From positions 65,278,000 through 65,341,999 of the forward strand of contig CM036754.1 of NCBI GenBank assembly GCA_020796225.1: 64,000 nt of DNA, written 5' to 3'. Shown here piece by piece: positions 33,490 through 45,055 of the stretch (positions within the stretch are counted from its first letter, which is position 1; each line of letters begins with the position of its first letter). Source of the stretch: Arion vulgaris. Taxonomy: Eukaryota > Mollusca > Gastropoda > Stylommatophora > Arionidae. A program made the translations under genes and the position numbers. The notes beneath the pieces are model-generated. The model was given only the letters and a program-made list of their open reading frames with translations. It was not told the origin of the DNA and did not search any database.

Positions 33490-33735
33490 CTTACCGGATA
33501 AACAGCCTGCTCTTCTCAATTTTGAACTGCCATGAGCACTTCTACGTGCTCAATTTGAACACGGGACCTACGTTTTATCGTCCGTCTCCGATAGGACTAG
33601 GAACTCGATATCAACTAAACTGAGATCAGGGGTCTCTGGTAAAATATTTCGATGACTCCACGAGGGAGCGAACCAAGTACCTTTAGAACGAAAGGCGAGC
33701 ATCTAACCTCAACACTACAGAGATCAACATCTATT
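33490..33735 (-). mobile_element. SINE D, partial
   Basis: Reversed 5' part with GAGGGAGCGAACCAAGTACC (tRNA-like head) and the CGTCTCCGATAGGACTAGGA body. Confidence 0.72.
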
Positions 33736-33956
33736 TCATTTGAAGTGTCTCACCTTCCGTTGACTAGTCCCGACGTTGGAGCAAATAGCGGAGTATCTAA
33801 GTTACCATCTTTGCTTCAGAAACGTTCTTAGTCTCTTATCAGCGTTTCACTTCACTTTGCCATACGTCGTCCGTCGTACAAAACGCATGCCGTCCGTTAC
33901 AGAACTATACAAATGTTTACAATAACTCTGATCTCGCTACACAACGTTAAGATACA

Positions 33957-34408
33957 CTACAATACTCTGCTCTCACTACAAAACTCTACTGTCGCTACAA
34001 AACTCTACTGTCGCTACAATATTCTACTGTCGCTACAATACTCTACTATCGCTACAATACTCTACTGTCGCTACAATACTATACTGTCGCTACAATACTC
34101 TACTGTCGCTACAATACTCTACTGTCGCTACAATACTCTACTGTCGCTACAAAACTCTACTGTCGCTACAAAACTCTACTGTCGCTACAAAACTCTACTG
34201 TCGCTACAATACTCTACTGTCGCTACAAAACTCTACTATCGCTACAATACTCTACTGTCGCTACAAAACTCTACTGTCGCTACAATACTCTACTGTCGCT
34301 ACAAAACTCTACTGTCGCTACAATACTCTACTGTCGCTACAAAACTCTACTATCGCTACAATACTCTACTGTCGCTACAATACTCTACTGTCGCTACAAA
34401 ACTCTACT
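33957..34408. repeat. Minisatellite, 19-bp unit
   Basis: About 24 copies of GCTACAATACTCTACTGTC. ACAATAC and ACAAAAC variants are interspersed. An apparent 207-codon frame is only the 3 x 19 = 57-bp reading of the array. Confidence 0.95.
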
Positions 34409-34656
34409 TCTTCCTGCTTTCGCCGGCTATGAATTCAGAGATAGTCAGGGCACCTGGCACCTGGTACCTGGCACCTGGTATGACGCTTCTGACTAATTTT
34501 TGCGCGAAGGTCTGCTTACCTTATTATGATGAATAAACAGACAGTGTACAATTATTAAGAGTTTCCGAAAAAAAACAAAATAGCAAACACAGGATTCGAA
34601 CCACTTACCCATATTTCTTACGCCATAGTCTACAAAACTCAATCACCTCATCATCG

Positions 34657-34742
34657 ACATCAGTCGCCTCTTACGACATGCCTTGTATGTCGCAGTAGTA
34701 CTATTCTTTGCTTCTCCTGTGGGTCCCGGCAACACACAGGCG
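34657..34742 (-). mobile_element. SINE E, 5' fragment
   Basis: Core and 5' end only: TACGACATGCCTTGTATGTC through CCCGGCAACACACAGGCGG. Confidence 0.6.
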
Positions 34743-34747
34743 GAATG

Positions 34748-35060
34748 ATTACCACAATTTTCACCATCTTTCAAAATTAAACCGGTAGCTCTCGCCGGTG
34801 CTAACAAGTTCATCCACTGCCGCTGAAATCTTCCTGTTTTTTTTTTTTATTCCAGAAGCACTTGAGCTGAAAGCTCTTCGGCTCGGTGTCATGGACATCG
34901 TAACCCTTCGGTTCGGTGCCACGAACACCGTAAATCTGGGGAACCTGTAGCTTTTTCTGCCAGTCCGCGGAGTTGAACCCGCACATACAGAGGACTTGTC
35001 ACCCGTAGTCCAACGGGCTACGAACACGCTGGGCACGCGAGCTAAAAATGTTCCTGTGTA
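34748..35060. mobile_element. SINE D fragment (+) with SINE G (-) inserted
   Basis: The D segment (34748-34837) ends at TTCCTG, which recurs after the reversed SINE G (34838-35043), giving a 6-bp apparent duplication. Confidence 0.65.
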
Positions 35061-35261
35061 TGCGGTGTTTCCTTCCACCTCTGATAATTCTTATATCCAT
35101 AGTTTACGTAGGCGCCCTTTAAAATTGAAACTTGTGTATCTGAATAGTAGTGCTTGTTGGTGATGTACTGTTGGATGGTAATCGTGCTATATGACCGAAC
35201 CATTTGCTTTGTTTTTTCTTAATATGCTCCAGCAATTTTCAGTTCATATGCTGTATCAATT

Positions 35262-35470
35262 CTTTTTTTTTTTTTCGATCCAGAAGCACTTGAGCTGAAA
35301 GCTCTTCGGCTCGGTGTCATGGACATCGTAACCCTTCGGTTCGGTGCCACGAACACCGTAAATCTGGGGAACCTGTAGCTTTTCTGCCAATCCGCGGAGT
35401 TGAGCCCGCACTTATAGAGGACTAGTCACCCGTAGTCCAACGCGTTACGAACACGCTGGGCACGCGGGCC
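35262..35470 (-). mobile_element. SINE G
   Basis: Reversed full copy. CTGTATCAA occurs on both sides (near 35250 and 35471). Confidence 0.8.
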
Positions 35471-35479
35471 TGTATCAAA

Positions 35480-35925
35480 TCTAACATATGCTAGCGAGAG
35501 TTGGAAAATGACTAAAGATATAGAAAGCAAGTTGAATGCATTTGAAAATAGATGTCTGCGGAAAAATAATGAACGTAAAATGGAACGAATTCAGGAGAAG
35601 TGATGAAATCAGAGACATGTCTGGTCAATCAATAGTGACAACTGTTATAAGAAAGAGAAGATAGAGATATGTTGGACACATCTTGAGGAGAAATGATCAA
35701 CGAATATCAAAGCAGCATTAAAGTGGAATGCAAAGGGTTCAGGAAAGAGAGGACGACCTAGGGAGACCCTGAAACGAACTTTGCTGACAGAGGCAGGAAA
35801 TATTGGTCTCAGTTCCATGGAGGAGATCGAGCGAGTTGCCCAGAATAGAGTGGTATGAAGAAAATTGCTTGCAGGTCCTATGTAACGTATAACGGTACGA
35901 GAGGAATTATTATTATTATATACTC
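35480..35925 (+). mobile_element. LINE C-terminal tail (YASESWKMTKDI type)
   Basis: Encodes TYASESW, then AFENRCLRK, RYVGHILRRNDQR, GKRGRPRETLKRTLL and SSMEEIERVAQNRV with in-frame stops. It ends in (TTA)n. Related pieces: 50851-51150 (+), 40775-41275 (-), 59735-60125 (-). Confidence 0.8.
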
Positions 35926-36170
35926 CGCCCGAGTGGTTACCGGGGACCAAATTTGGGTTGTAAATAGAACCACTGTTACCTGCCACGCATGTCGTAAGAG
36001 GCGACTAAGGAGGTTTGGCTGAAATGGGATGCATGTGTCCTAAACGTGTAGAAGTCTATGCATTTAGGGGCCTACTAAACCAATGTGCAACGTATACACG
36101 TTCTTGACAAAGATCAAACAAGTCACAGAGTGATTAAAATTTGTCGTAAAGAACGAACGCAAAGAAGAAG
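35926..36170 (+). mobile_element. SINE A with perfect 11-bp target duplication
   Basis: ATTATATACTC at 35915-35925 and 36171-36181. The start GCCCGAGTGGTTACCGGGG, core and (GAA)n end are all present. It inserted in the (TTA)n end of the preceding LINE. Confidence 0.88.
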
Positions 36171-36235
36171 ATTATATACTCTAGTACTGGTGTTGTTCCT
36201 AACATGTTATCTAATAGTCTCATTCTGTTATATAT

Positions 36236-36425
36236 TATCTCTCATTGTTACGCATGCTCTTCTCCGCAGACATTTCATCTCTGTGTAACTATTCTATTTT
36301 CTCTCATTGTTACGCATGCTCTTCTCCGCAGACATTTCATCTCTGTGTAACTATTCTATTTTCTCTCATTGTTACGCATGCTCTTCTCCGCAGACATTTC
36401 ATCTCTGTGTAACTATTCTATTTTC
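36236..36425. repeat. Tandem triplication, 62-bp unit
   Basis: Three near-identical copies with CTCATTGTTACGCATGCTC and CCGCAGACATTTCATCTCTG. Confidence 0.92.
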
Positions 36426-36447
36426 GTTTATTAAATGGATTTTAAAC

Positions 36448-36700
36448 CGAAGAATTGACTTCATTGCCCCGGGTTTTGCCCCCCTATGGCTCGGTCCCTC
36501 TCCGCAGAAATAGGCACGCAATTTACCCACAGTATTGCCAAAAGCGCGACCACCGTATCTTCGGCAACAATCCTAGGGGTTTCTAAAAAAAATACACACG
36601 TGAACAGAACGGCGAGGTCAAGATTCGAACCCACGATCACCGGAACGCAATGGAAGGGCGTAACCATTTTGACACTGGTAGCAAAAAGTTGTGATGAAGA
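36448..36700 (-). mobile_element. SINE H
   Basis: Reversed. The tRNA-like head at the right contains AGATTCGAACCCACGATCA (B box on the - strand). The body matches 1745-1900. Confidence 0.68.
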
Positions 36701-36717
36701 TCGTATTACATAAGGCT

Positions 36718-37200
36718 CGAAACACAGACTACAGAGCACATCCTGCAGTCATGTCCATCATACATACACTAATGAAACGAAACACAGACTACAGAGCACA
36801 TCCTGCTGTCATGTCCATCATACATACACTAATGAAACGAAACACAGACTACAGAGCACATCATGCAGTCATGTCATCATACATACACTAATGAAGAACA
36901 CAGACTACAGAGCACATCATGCGGTCATGTCCATCATACATACACTAATGAAACGAAACACAGACTACAGAGCACATCATGCTGTCATGTTCATCATACA
37001 TACACTAATGAAACGAAACACAGACTACAGAGCACATCATGCAGTCATGTCCATCATACATACACTAATGAAACGAAACACAGACTACAGAGCACATCAT
37101 GCTGTCATGTTCATCATACATACACTAATGAAACGAAACACAGACTCCAGAGCACATCATGCAGTCATGTCCATCATACATACACTAATGAAACGAAACA
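36718..37200. repeat. Minisatellite, 60-bp unit, 8 copies
   Basis: Unit with GAAACACAGACTACAGAGCA, CATCATGCAGTCATGTCCAT and CATACATACACTAATGAAAC. Since 60 is divisible by three, the frames read through. Confidence 0.94.
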
Positions 37201-37437
37201 TAACCTCGTGAACGAAGCTTACAGAGCAAGCTATGGGGAACTCTCGAGGAACTTCAAATGACATGCAGCTCTATAGAGGCAACCAGTCTCATGGTTTAGA
37301 TGAGCATACGAAACCGATGAGCACTGAATGCAAAGAAGAAGAAGTATAAGGCTCGTTTTGTGTGTAAAGACACATGCTTGCAATAGAGTATCGGTGTTAC
37401 TTGCGCCTGGATATAGATAGTACTTAACGAGAGAGTG

Positions 37438-37640
37438 GCCTGTCTGTCCAGCGTTTTCGTAGCGCGTTGGACTACAGGTGACTATCCCTCTGTGTGTGCG
37501 GGTTCAATTCCGCGGGATGGCAGAAAAAGCCACAGATTCCTCAGATTTACGGTGTTCGTGGCACCGAACCGAAGGGTTACGATGTCCATGGCACCGAGCC
37601 GAAGAGCTGAAAAGCTCAAGTGCTTCTGGATCGGGAAAAA
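37438..37640 (+). mobile_element. SINE G, full length with perfect 12-bp target duplication
   Basis: AACGAGAGAGTG lies at 37426-37437 and 37641-37652. The tRNA-like head runs TAGCGCGTTGGACTACAGGT ... CGGGTTCAATTCCGCGG. The tail is GGATCGGGAAAAA. This forward copy best defines the family (203 bp). Confidence 0.9.
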
Positions 37641-37854
37641 AACGAGAGAGTGAGTTTGACGAATAGCGCAACTTGTCCTCTAATCCAAATACATCGCAAT
37701 CTGCAGTTTCAGACAACTGCACAGGCGTTGTAACAACACAAGAGGAACCTGCATAGCTGAGAATCGTCGTGCTGTTGAGGCGCAGAGAAAACGAGCTGCG
37801 CGACAAGACATGACTCACAAATTCACGTGTCAGCCTTGATCGTGGTCCCCGACA

Positions 37855-39025
37855 ACATAAGACCGACTAGCTCAGATGGGGGGAACAAATGTCATGTTTA
37901 ATGGGGGCTGATTTTTATAAGTGTAATGGGGGCTGATTTTTATAAGTATTTGATAGAACACTGTAATGTTTTCTGCAACTTTACACAATTCTACAAGTCT
38001 ATGGTTATTTATTGATGAAAGATAATAATACTGATATCCTTATTGTTAAATTTCATTTGTTACATAATATAACCTTGATTTAGCCCTGTAATAATTGATA
38101 TCCTTAGTTTAAACTTCATTTGTTACATAATATAACCTTGATTTAGCCCATGTAATAACACTGATATCCTTAGTGTTAAACTTCATTTGTTACATAATAT
38201 AACCTTGATTTAGCCCATGTAATAACACTGATATCCTTAGTGTTAAACTTCATTTGTTACATAATATAACCTTGATTTAGCCCATGTAATAACACTGATA
38301 TCCTTAGTGTTAAACTTCATTTGTTACATAATATAACCTTGATTTAGCCCATGTAATAACACTGATATCCTTAGTGTTAAACTTCATTTGTTACATAATA
38401 TAACCTTGATTTAGCCCATGTAATAACACTGATATCCTTAGTGTTAAACTTCATTTGTTACATAATATAACCTTGATTTAGCCCATGTAATAACACTGAT
38501 ATCCTTAGTGTTAAACTTCATTTGTTACATAATATAACCTTGATTTAGCCCATGTAATAACACTGATATCCTTAGTGTTAAACTTCATTTGTTACATAAT
38601 ATAACCTTGATTTAGCCCATGTAATAACACTGATATCCTTAGTGTTAAACTTCATTTGTTACATAATATAACCTTGATTTAGCCCATGTAATAACACTGA
38701 TATCCTTAGTGTTAAACTTCATTTGTTACATAATATAACCTTGATTTAGCCCATGTAATAACACTGATATCCTTAGTGTTAAACTTCATTTGTTACATAA
38801 TATAACCTTGATTTAGCCCATGTAATAACACTGATATCCTTAGTGTTAAACTTCATTTGTTACATAATATAACCTTGATTTAGCCCATGTAATAACACTG
38901 ATATCCTTAGTGTTAAACTTCATTTGTTACATAATATAACCTTGATTTAGCCCATGTAATAACACTGATATCCTTAGTGTTAAACTTAACCTGTTACATA
39001 ATATAACCTTGATTTAGCCCATGTT
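37855..39025 (+). repeat. 67-bp satellite grown from a dispersed repeat
   Basis: 37855-38020 is the dispersed repeat also at 28030-28262. From 38020 on there are about 15 copies of a 67-bp unit (AACACTGATATCCTTAGTGT, TAAACTTCATTTGTTACATA, ATATAACCTTGATTTAGCCC). The first units are diverged and the rest are nearly identical, indicating recent homogenisation. Confidence 0.92.
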
Positions 39026-39284
39026 GTTGTGTTATTTTAAAAATAAATTTCTCTTTATCTAACAATAATGGAATGCGAGGTCACGCGACTTTTGTGGTCT
39101 GATTTCTTATAATTTTTACCTGAGCTCACCAGCAGTATGTTACCGGAGGCCATGGCTTGATCATGTATGCCCCAACTGTGATAGGAGATTGTGTTTTAGC
39201 ATTGACTCGTCACCTCCGCCTTACCAGAGAGGTGCAGCAGCACATGTCTGTGACTTTTCATGGACGGCTGTATTATTTGACCGC

Positions 39285-40113
39285 AGTTACAGTTTATGTT
39301 GGCTATTGTTGTAGTTCCGTATCAGTTACAGTTTATGTTGGCTATTGTTGTAGTTCCGTATCAGTTACAGTTTATGTTGGCTATTGTTGTAGTTCCGTAT
39401 CAGTTACAGTTTATGTTGGCTGTTGTTGTGTTCCGTATCGTTACAGTTTATGTTGGCTATTGTTGTAGTTCGTATCAGTTACAGTTTATGTTGGCTGTTG
39501 TTGTAGTTCCGTATCAGTTACAGTTTATGTTGGCTGTTGTTTAGTTCGTATCAGTTACAGTTTATGTTGGCTGTTGTTGTAGTTCGTATCATTACAGTTT
39601 ATGTTGGCTATTTTGTAGTTCCGTATCGTTACAGTTTATGTTGGCTATTGTTGTAGTTCCGTATCAGTTACAGTTTATGTTGGCTGTTGTTGTAGTTCCG
39701 TATCAGTTACAGTTTATGTTGGCTGTTGTTGTAGTTCCGTATCAGTTACAGTTTATGTTGGCTGTTGTTGTAGTTCCGTATCAGTTACAGTTTATGTTGG
39801 CTGTTGTTGTAGTTCCGTATCATTACAATTGGTATGGAGTTGGCTTTGTTGTGTTCCGTATTTCGAGTCACAGTCTATATGTTGGCTAGTTGTATGTATG
39901 TCCGTATCAGTTACAGTTTATGTTGGCTATTGTTGTAGTTCCGTATCAGTTACAGTTTATGTTGGCTATTGTTGTAGTTCCGTATCAGTTACAGTTTATG
40001 TTGGCTGTTGTTGTAGTTCCGTATCAGTTACAGTTTATGTTGGCTATTGTTGTAGTTCCGTATCAGTTACAGTTTATGTTGGCTGTTGTTGTAGTTCCGT
40101 ATCAGTTCTTTAT
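39285..40113. repeat. Minisatellite, 39-bp unit
   Basis: About 20 copies of CAGTTACAGTTTATGTTGGC plus TATTGTTGTAGTTCCGTAT. The 39430-39640 part has many one-base losses, and 39826-39895 is a degenerate gap. Confidence 0.93.
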
Positions 40114-40134
40114 GTTGGTAGTTTTAAGCGTATA

Positions 40135-40335
40135 TTACTTCATTGCATCGGTTTTGTCCTTATCGGCTCGGTCTCTCGCAGGTGGCAGCCACCTGCCGAG
40201 TGTATGCGACAAAGCACGAACTCCGTAGCACCGAAGCAACAATCCTGAGGGGCTTCTGGAAAAAACTGCACTCGTGAACAGAATGACTCGGTCTGGACTC
40301 GAACCCACGACCATCGACTCCTATTGATGTGGTTA
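40135..40335 (-). mobile_element. SINE H, copy
   Basis: AGCACGAACTCCGTAGCACC, ACAATCCTGAGG, and B box (on the - strand) within GGACTCGAACCCACGACCA. Confidence 0.65.
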
Positions 40336-40775
40336 TATTTACGAATAGAAAGATTGCAACAGAGGCGTTGCTGTCACAAACAGCGAAATATCTGCAGATA
40401 ACTTTTTATACTAACAAAGTCAGATCATGTTCTGTCAGAGTCGACGCCTTTGATGTGACAGCTACACTGGGATCCGGTGTCACCTCTCCATCACTCTATC
40501 TGCACTCCGCCTCTAATGCACTAATCCGCCTATGGAACACGACACTTTATCTTGTATCTTTCAATCCAGGACCAAGGCGGCGCCAGACAAGAATCAGGGA
40601 GGGCTGTATGTTTAGATTGTTTCGTTTCTACTTACTGATTTATGTTTTTGTATCACGTTTCCAAGGCAACAACAGAAGTCAGGTTTTAAACTTCCCGTCT
40701 TCTCGGCTGTTCTTGATATCTCGTCCACACTACCACGACAAGTATTATTAAATTCATCTCGCACCGCTACACGTT
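40336..40775. other. Intron sequence with unrecognised open frame
   Basis: A 140-codon + frame (40329-40751) has no recognisable domain. It could be a degraded element. Not called. Confidence 0.4.
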
Positions 40776-41275
40776 ACATAGTGTCTGCAAGTAATTTCTC
40801 CATATCGCTCTATCCTGGGCAACTCGCCAATCTCTTCTATGGATTTGACTTCAATATTTCTTGCCTCTCTTAGTAAAGTTAGTTTCAGGGTTTCCCTGGG
40901 ACGTCCTTTCTGTCTTGAACCCTTCCTCCCCCTTCACTTCAATTCCTGCTTTGGTCTTCTTCTTTGCGTTCGTTCTCTACGACCAATTTTAATCACTCTT
41001 TGTGATATGTTTGATCTTTGCCAAGAACTGTATACGTTGACATTGGTTGTAGCCTAAACCATAGACTTCTGCACGTTTAGGACATGTGCATCCGATTTAA
41101 CTCAAACCTCCTTGTCCCTCTTAGACATGCGTGTAGGTAACAGTGGTTCTATTCTTTACCCCCAAATTGGCCCAGTAACCCTCGTTCCTGCTTTATGTTC
41201 TTTTGATCATTTCTTCTCAAGGTATGCCCAACATAACTCCATCTTCTCTTTCTTATAACAGTTGTTACTAGTGGT
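40775..41275 (-). mobile_element. LINE tail interrupted by SINE A
   Basis: The LINE (- strand, same family as 35480-35925) is split by a reversed SINE A (40953-41184) between perfect TTCCTGCTTT copies (40943-40952, 41185-41194). The SINE carries many one- and two-base deletions. Confidence 0.8.
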
Positions 41276-41555
41276 TCCGCCTGTGTGTTGCTGGTGCCCT
41301 CAATGGAAGCAGAGAATAGTAGCAACAAGGCAAGAATAATACACACAAGTCATATCGTAAGAGCCGACTGAGGTAGGGACCTAGGAAGTTACCTAGTAAA
41401 TAAAAAGCGACTCAGAAATCGATGTGCTGGCCTACTTGTAGGCGCATAACTGGCACAACACACAATCGTTCTTAGGCTCAGATCACATACATATCACAAA
41501 GAATGATTTAACAAATGGTTTGATATGGAGCGTCTAAGAGGAAGAAGACAGAAGC
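41275..41555 (+). mobile_element. SINE E
   Basis: Forward copy, GTGTGTTGCTGG start, AATAAAAAGCGACTC and AGGAAGAAGA end. Confidence 0.72.
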
Positions 41556-42190
41556 AAACGAAAAAAACAACTTAATTTTGTGTGTGTGTTGAAAAGTCAT
41601 TCCCTTTGAATTTCTTCTTGCCTGCTTGTTAATCCCTCGCATGTTCATTGTATTTCTCCCGCCTCTCTTCACGTCTCAATTCTTATCTTGAAGATTCAGC
41701 GAGAAAAGTCCCCTCTCGTTTTGTTTTGCTTAGTTCTGAAGCCCAGTGTTCTAAATATAGCCACGTGAAGTGGTTTTCCTAAGTGCGTCATCAACATAGT
41801 CAAGTGGCGATATCAAAAGAGATCTAAATAACGTTACCGAGGTACGAAAATTGGAACACTTGTGCTCAAGCATCAACCAGCGCATTCATAATTAATTCAT
41901 GCATTTTCTTGGGTGGATTTTTTCCAAATGTTCAATTAATGATGTCATTCTGTTAGTTTGTCCAGTGTCAAACTTAGTCTCTTACAGCAACACACTACAT
42001 AAAGTTCACCACGTGTGAAATGAAACGCTTGAGGAAGGCACTGAGATACCAGGAAAGATAGACTACGAAACGAGGATATTAGAAGCAGAGAGTGGACAAC
42101 CAATTTCATCATCCACCTGGGCAAAGGGAATAGTCCCGAGAGATGACGTTATAGGATGTTGTAAGACTTAAAAAAAAATATTTCGTTTGA
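41556..42190. other. Intron sequence, nothing recognised
   Basis: No repeat family or plausible coding frame. Confidence 0.5.
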
Positions 42191-42194
42191 GAGC

Positions 42195-42568
42195 TGCAGT
42201 AGTGCAGTGGTAATGCAAGAGGCAGGAGAATTTCAGTGGTAACGCAAGAGTGCAGTGGTAACAATGCGGTAACGCAGAGTGCAGTGGTAACGCAAGCGCA
42301 GTGGTAATGCGAGTGCGTGGTAACGCAAGAGTGCAGTGGTAACGCAATAGTGCAGGTAACGAGAGTGCGTGTAACGAGACGATGAACGCAAGAGTGCAGT
42401 GGTAACGCAAGAGCGCAGTTGTAACGCAAGAGCGCAGTGGTAACGCAAGAGTGCAGTGGTAACGCAATAGTGCAGTGGTAACGCAAGAGTGCAGTGGTAA
42501 CGCAAGAGCGCAGTTGTAACGCAAAACGCATTGTAACGCAAAAGCGGTGTAACGCAAGCGCAGTAGTG
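42195..42568. repeat. Minisatellite, 19-bp unit, indel-rich
   Basis: About 19 copies of GCAGTGGTAACGCAAGAGT. The 42260-42390 part has many small deletions, which create open frames in three phases on the - strand. Confidence 0.9.
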
Positions 42569-42956
42569 AGGGTAACACGATTCGCCGTTCTGGGATTCGC
42601 GACCAACTTGAGCCAAAAACGTGCACATGGTGGATGGTTTGACTACATGATCCCTGATTCTTTACTCGAAGATCTAAATTACAAGCGCATCTGAAGTCGA
42701 AGTAAGGCTGGCCTGAATGGCGAGGGGCACTAGTAAGTAATGTTGTATGTTGAACACATAGATCAGATCAGATTCGATCGAACAGTGTTTGCATAATTTC
42801 CTTATTTGTTTAATAACACCAGAAATATATATATTTTGGAAATATATATATATATGGAAATATATATGGAAAAGGTAAAGAGTCATTGACAACGAAGTTG
42901 AGCAGCGTTGTCATGTGTTATGAAGGTCGTAAATTAAAATCATGCTAATATTGTCA

Positions 42957-43029
42957 GTTTCCGTAGTGTAGCGGTTATCACATCCGCCTAACACGCGGAA
43001 GGTCCTGGGTTCAAGCCCCAGCGGAAACA
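42957..43029 (+). tRNA. tRNA-Val (anticodon AAC)
   Basis: The 73-nt cloverleaf is complete. The acceptor stem GTTTCCG pairs with CGGAAAC and is followed by discriminator A. The anticodon stem TCCGC/GCGGA encloses loop CTAACAC, giving anticodon AAC at 42990-42992. The T arm CTGGG/CCCAG has loop TTCAAGC. The B box GGTTCAAGCC is present. A run of seven T at 43031-43037 follows at once and is a Pol III terminator. Unlike the SINE heads nearby, every stem pairs fully, so this looks like a functional gene inside intron 1 of the ZNRF3-like gene on the same strand. Confidence 0.93.
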
Positions 43030-43030
43030 A

Positions 43031-43037
43031 TTTTTTT
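43031..43037 (+). terminator. Pol III oligo-T terminator of tRNA-Val
   Basis: Seven consecutive T begin two bases after the tRNA 3' end, the usual Pol III stop signal. Confidence 0.8.
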
Positions 43038-43157
43038 AAACAGCTTGCTCAAAATACCACCTACAGTAAATTAAGCACATGATCAGAGATCGCTGAATTG
43101 GAAGATATTTACCCGTTATAATAGTATATAAATGACGATCAATGATTGGTTGAACTA

Positions 43158-43416
43158 CAGGGTGTTCAACTTAAAAGCAGCCCATGAATGGAGCTAATCT
43201 GGCATATATGTATGGAAATGAGAAGGTTCAGTTATGACGTAGTATAGGTCAAGGTTGTGTGATGGTGTGTAATTGTAGTGCGGGAAGGGGCGATGAACAA
43301 ATGTGATGTAGGACAAGCTAGTCATAACCGGTTTAAATAGTAAATAGACGGAGATGCAATGCGTACCTGGCAAATTTCTATTTATCACTGGGGCTGCTTT
43401 TAAGTTGAACACCCTG
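43158..43416. mobile_element. MITE with CAGGGTGTTC termini, copy 1 (259 bp)
   Basis: The left terminus CAGGGTGTTCAACTTAAAAG and the right terminus's inverse match perfectly. TA lies on both sides. The interior is shared with 51190-51445. Confidence 0.82.
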
Positions 43417-43584
43417 TATAATAATTGACAAGGCATCAAGCCAATGATTGACTTATGTTTGGTCATTTTTTTCCCAGGAAACCCCTAATATCTGCTCACT
43501 GTTTATTTATTGATGATATTCATTGGCTCCAGTGCTTTCTCTGTGGTTACACAAACTTCTTATTCTCTTGCTACATTATTTAAA

Positions 43585-43720
43585 AAACCTTTGTTTGATA
43601 AAGACATTTTGGTCGAAACACTTCTGTGTATTGTTATTGTTTTGGTATTATGTAAAACTACAGTACTTTGGTTTTTTTTACGTGTTTCGCCATTGCTACA
43701 TAGTTTTACTGCAGTCTTCC
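43585..43720 (+). mobile_element. Penelope-like element 3' tail, copy 2
   Basis: TTTGATAAAGACATTTTGG, GTCGAAACACTTCTGTGT, ATGTAAAACTACAGTACTTT and ACGTGTTTCGCCATT. It leads straight into the 47-bp array. Confidence 0.75.
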
Positions 43721-44948
43721 CTTATATCGTGTTTCGGCATTGCTACATAGTTTTACTGCAGTCTTCCCTTATATCGTGTTTCGGCATTGCTACATAGTTT
43801 TACTGCAGTCTTCCCTTATATCGTGTTTCGGCATTGCTACATAGTTTTACTGCAGTCTTCCTTTATATCGTGTTTCGCCATTGCTACATAGTTTTACTGC
43901 AGTCTTCCTTATATCGAGTGTTTCGCCATTGCTACATAGTTTTACTGCAGTCTTCCCTATATCGTGTTTCGGCATTGCTACATAGTTTTACTGCAGTCTT
44001 CCTTTATATCGTGTTTCGCCATTGCTACATAGTTTTACTGCAGTCTTCCTTATATCGTGTTTCGGCATTGCTACATAGTTTTACTGCAGTCTTCCCTTAT
44101 ATCGTGTTTCGCCATTGCTACATAGTTTTACTGCAGTCTTCCCTTATATCGTGTTTCGGCATTGCTACATAGTTTTACTGCAGTCTTCCCTTATATTGTG
44201 TTTCGGCATTGCTACATAGTTTTACTGCAGTCTTCCCTTATATCGTGTTTCGGCATTGCTACATAGTTTTACTGCAGTCTTCCCTTATATCGTGTTTCGC
44301 CATTGCTACATAGTTTTACTGCAGTCTTCCTTATATCGTGTTTCGGCATTGCTACATAGTTTTACTGCAGTCTTCCTTTATATCGTGTTTCGCCATTGCT
44401 ACATAGTTTTACTGCAGTCTTCCTTATATCGTGTTTCGGCATTGCTACATAGTTTTACTGCAGTCTTCCTTTATATCGTGTTTCGCCATTGCTACATAGT
44501 TTTACTGCAGTCTTCCTTATATCGTGTTTCGGCATTGCTACATAGTTTTACTGCAGTCTTCCCTTATATTGTGTTTCGCCATTGCTACATAGTTTTACTG
44601 CAGTCTTCCCTTATATCGTGTTTCGGCATTGCTACATAGTTTTACTGCAGTCTTCCTTTATATCGTGTTTCGCCATTGCTACATAGTTTTACTGCAGTCT
44701 TCCTTATATCGAGTGTTTCGCCATTGCTACATAGTTTTACTGCAGTCTTCCTTATATCGAGTGTTTCGCCATTGCTACATAGTTTTACTGCAGTCTTCCT
44801 TATATCGTGTTTCGGCATTGCTACATAGTTTTACTGCAGTCTTCCTTTATATCGTGTTTCGCCATTGCTACATAGTTTTACTGCAGTCTTCCTTATATCG
44901 AGTGTTTCGCCATTGCTACATAGTTTTACTGCAGTCTTCCTTATATCG
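43682..44948. repeat. Satellite, ~47-bp unit, seeded by a Penelope-like tail
   Basis: About 27 copies of CGTGTTTCGGCATTGCTACA, TAGTTTTACTGCAGTCTTCC, CTTATAT. The unit start is the Penelope tail's ACGTGTTTCGC. A single-copy version with the same order is at 56235-56310 (-). Confidence 0.94.
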
Positions 44949-45055
44949 ATAATACAATAATTAACATCATTAGGTGTTCGACTGACCTTAATTTTTAACA
45001 TAGTATCGTGTGATTGGTTAGTTATAATGATTGACATGTCATCTTATTTCCTCAG

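Noticed and set aside
33913..34536. 207-codon open frame
   Set aside because: Reads through a 19-bp array in a 57-bp cycle. No stop happens to occur in the unit and there is no domain.
36691..37261. Three overlapping frames with His/Thr-rich repeats
   Set aside because: 60-bp minisatellite, no start context or conserved domain.
40329..40751. 140-codon + frame as a possible gene or extra exon of the ZNRF3-like gene
   Set aside because: No similarity to the ectodomain. Exons 1 and 2 join perfectly without it.
42109..42628. 165- and 152-codon - strand frames with His/Tyr-rich repeats
   Set aside because: Indel-rich 19-bp array read in three frames.
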